Part shown: piece by piece, positions 6,550-6,770 of the stretch
How positions within the stretch are numbered: position 1 is the first letter of the stretch
Layout of the letters: each line of letters begins with the position of its first letter
Source: Sulfurospirillum sp. UBA1314
GTDB lineage: Bacteria > Campylobacterota > Campylobacteria > Campylobacterales > Sulfurospirillaceae
NCBI GenBank assembly: GCA_002307095.1
Contig: DBTO01000050.1
Location: 1 to 6,770 of the forward strand
Direction of reading: 5' to 3'
Length of the DNA stretch: 6,770 bases
The notes under the pieces: generated by a model
The model's database searches: none
What the model saw: only the letters and a program-made list of their open reading frames with translations
What the model was told of the DNA's origin: nothing
Made by a program: the position numbers and the translations under genes

Positions 6550-6770
6550 CTTTGACCTTTATGCTTTCATTTACATCGACAAAATGGGCAAATTCATAAT
6601 GGATCGCGCTGTCTTGATGCGTGATGGTAAAGCCATTTTGTTCATAAAAGTGTTCGACCAACGCGTTCTTATCGGTTTTAATATACGAAGCTTTGAGGTG
6701 AGGATATTTATGCGCGATGATACTTAAGACACACTCTTCAATGCCACGTCCCAACACACGACAGCTCATC
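6539..6770 (-). CDS. FkbH-like HAD-IIIC protein, C-terminal part
   Basis: Only the last 76 or so codons are in the window; the gene runs in from beyond base 6770. The visible stretch MSCRVLGRGIEECVL is the hallmark of the C-terminal GNAT-like domain of FkbH/HAD-IIIC proteins (usually SCRVxGRGVE), and it is followed by DKNALVEHFYEQNGF, which matches the family's TxKNxxVxxFYxxxGF. The Met at 6769 is an internal residue of that motif, not the start. Characterised FkbH proteins take a D-glyceryl unit from 1,3-bisphosphoglycerate, remove the phosphate and load it on a carrier protein as a thioester. The tail after the domain (about residues 60-76, VDVNESIKVKDES) is short and charged. It overlaps the ACP1 gene by 11 bases. 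In C. jejuni the homologue Cj1302 lies next to fabH2 and an acp gene. The catalytic HAD domain is outside the window. Confidence 0.85.
   Translation of the reverse strand, partial: MSCRVLGRGIEECVLSIIAHKYPHLKASYIKTDKNALVEHFYEQNGFTITHQDSAIHYEFAHFVDVNESIKVKDES

Overview
The window looks like part of a surface-glycan or flagellin-glycosylation locus of a Campylobacterota bacterium. A Sulfurospirillum-, Arcobacter- or Campylobacter-like relative is my inference, from the PseI and PseH similarity, the AT-rich and tightly overlapped genes, and the FkbH/ACP/FabH/ACP gene set, which recalls the Cj1302-Cj1304 part of the C. jejuni flagellin locus. There are no RNA genes, insertion sequences or CRISPR arrays. 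The window is almost entirely coding, and the longest gap between genes is 31 bases (748-778).

Left block, plus strand (1-2248): the 3' end of a HAD-family phosphatase; a short ORF that looks like the N-terminal B12-binding part of a radical SAM protein and then departs from that family; and a complete 489-residue B12-binding-domain radical SAM enzyme. This block is AT-rich, about 32-33% GC in the 60-base lines I counted.

Right block, minus strand (6770 down to 2249), in transcription order: the C-terminal end of an FkbH-like (HAD-IIIC) acyl-loading enzyme, acyl carrier protein 1, a ketoacyl-ACP synthase III homologue with an intact Cys-His-Asn triad, acyl carrier protein 2, a PseH-like GNAT N-acyltransferase, pseudaminic acid synthase PseI, and a CgeB-like glycosyltransferase. 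All six junctions overlap (11, 14, 4, 11, 4 and 4 bases), so this is one translationally coupled operon. The two blocks converge with no base between their stop codons.

Working model (inference): FkbH loads a small hydroxy-acyl unit, classically D-glyceryl from 1,3-bisphosphoglycerate, onto a carrier. The KASIII enzyme and second carrier extend, transfer or relay it. The GNAT attaches an acyl group to the 4-amino group of the dideoxy-diamino sugar. PseI condenses the resulting hexose with phosphoenolpyruvate to a pseudaminic-acid-type nonulosonate. The most interesting point is that the GNAT lacks the glycine-rich acetyl-CoA loop of ordinary PseH while sitting directly behind an acyl carrier protein. 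This suggests a carrier-borne, non-acetyl acyl group on pseudaminic acid. PseB, PseC, PseG, PseF and a Maf-type transferase are not in the window.
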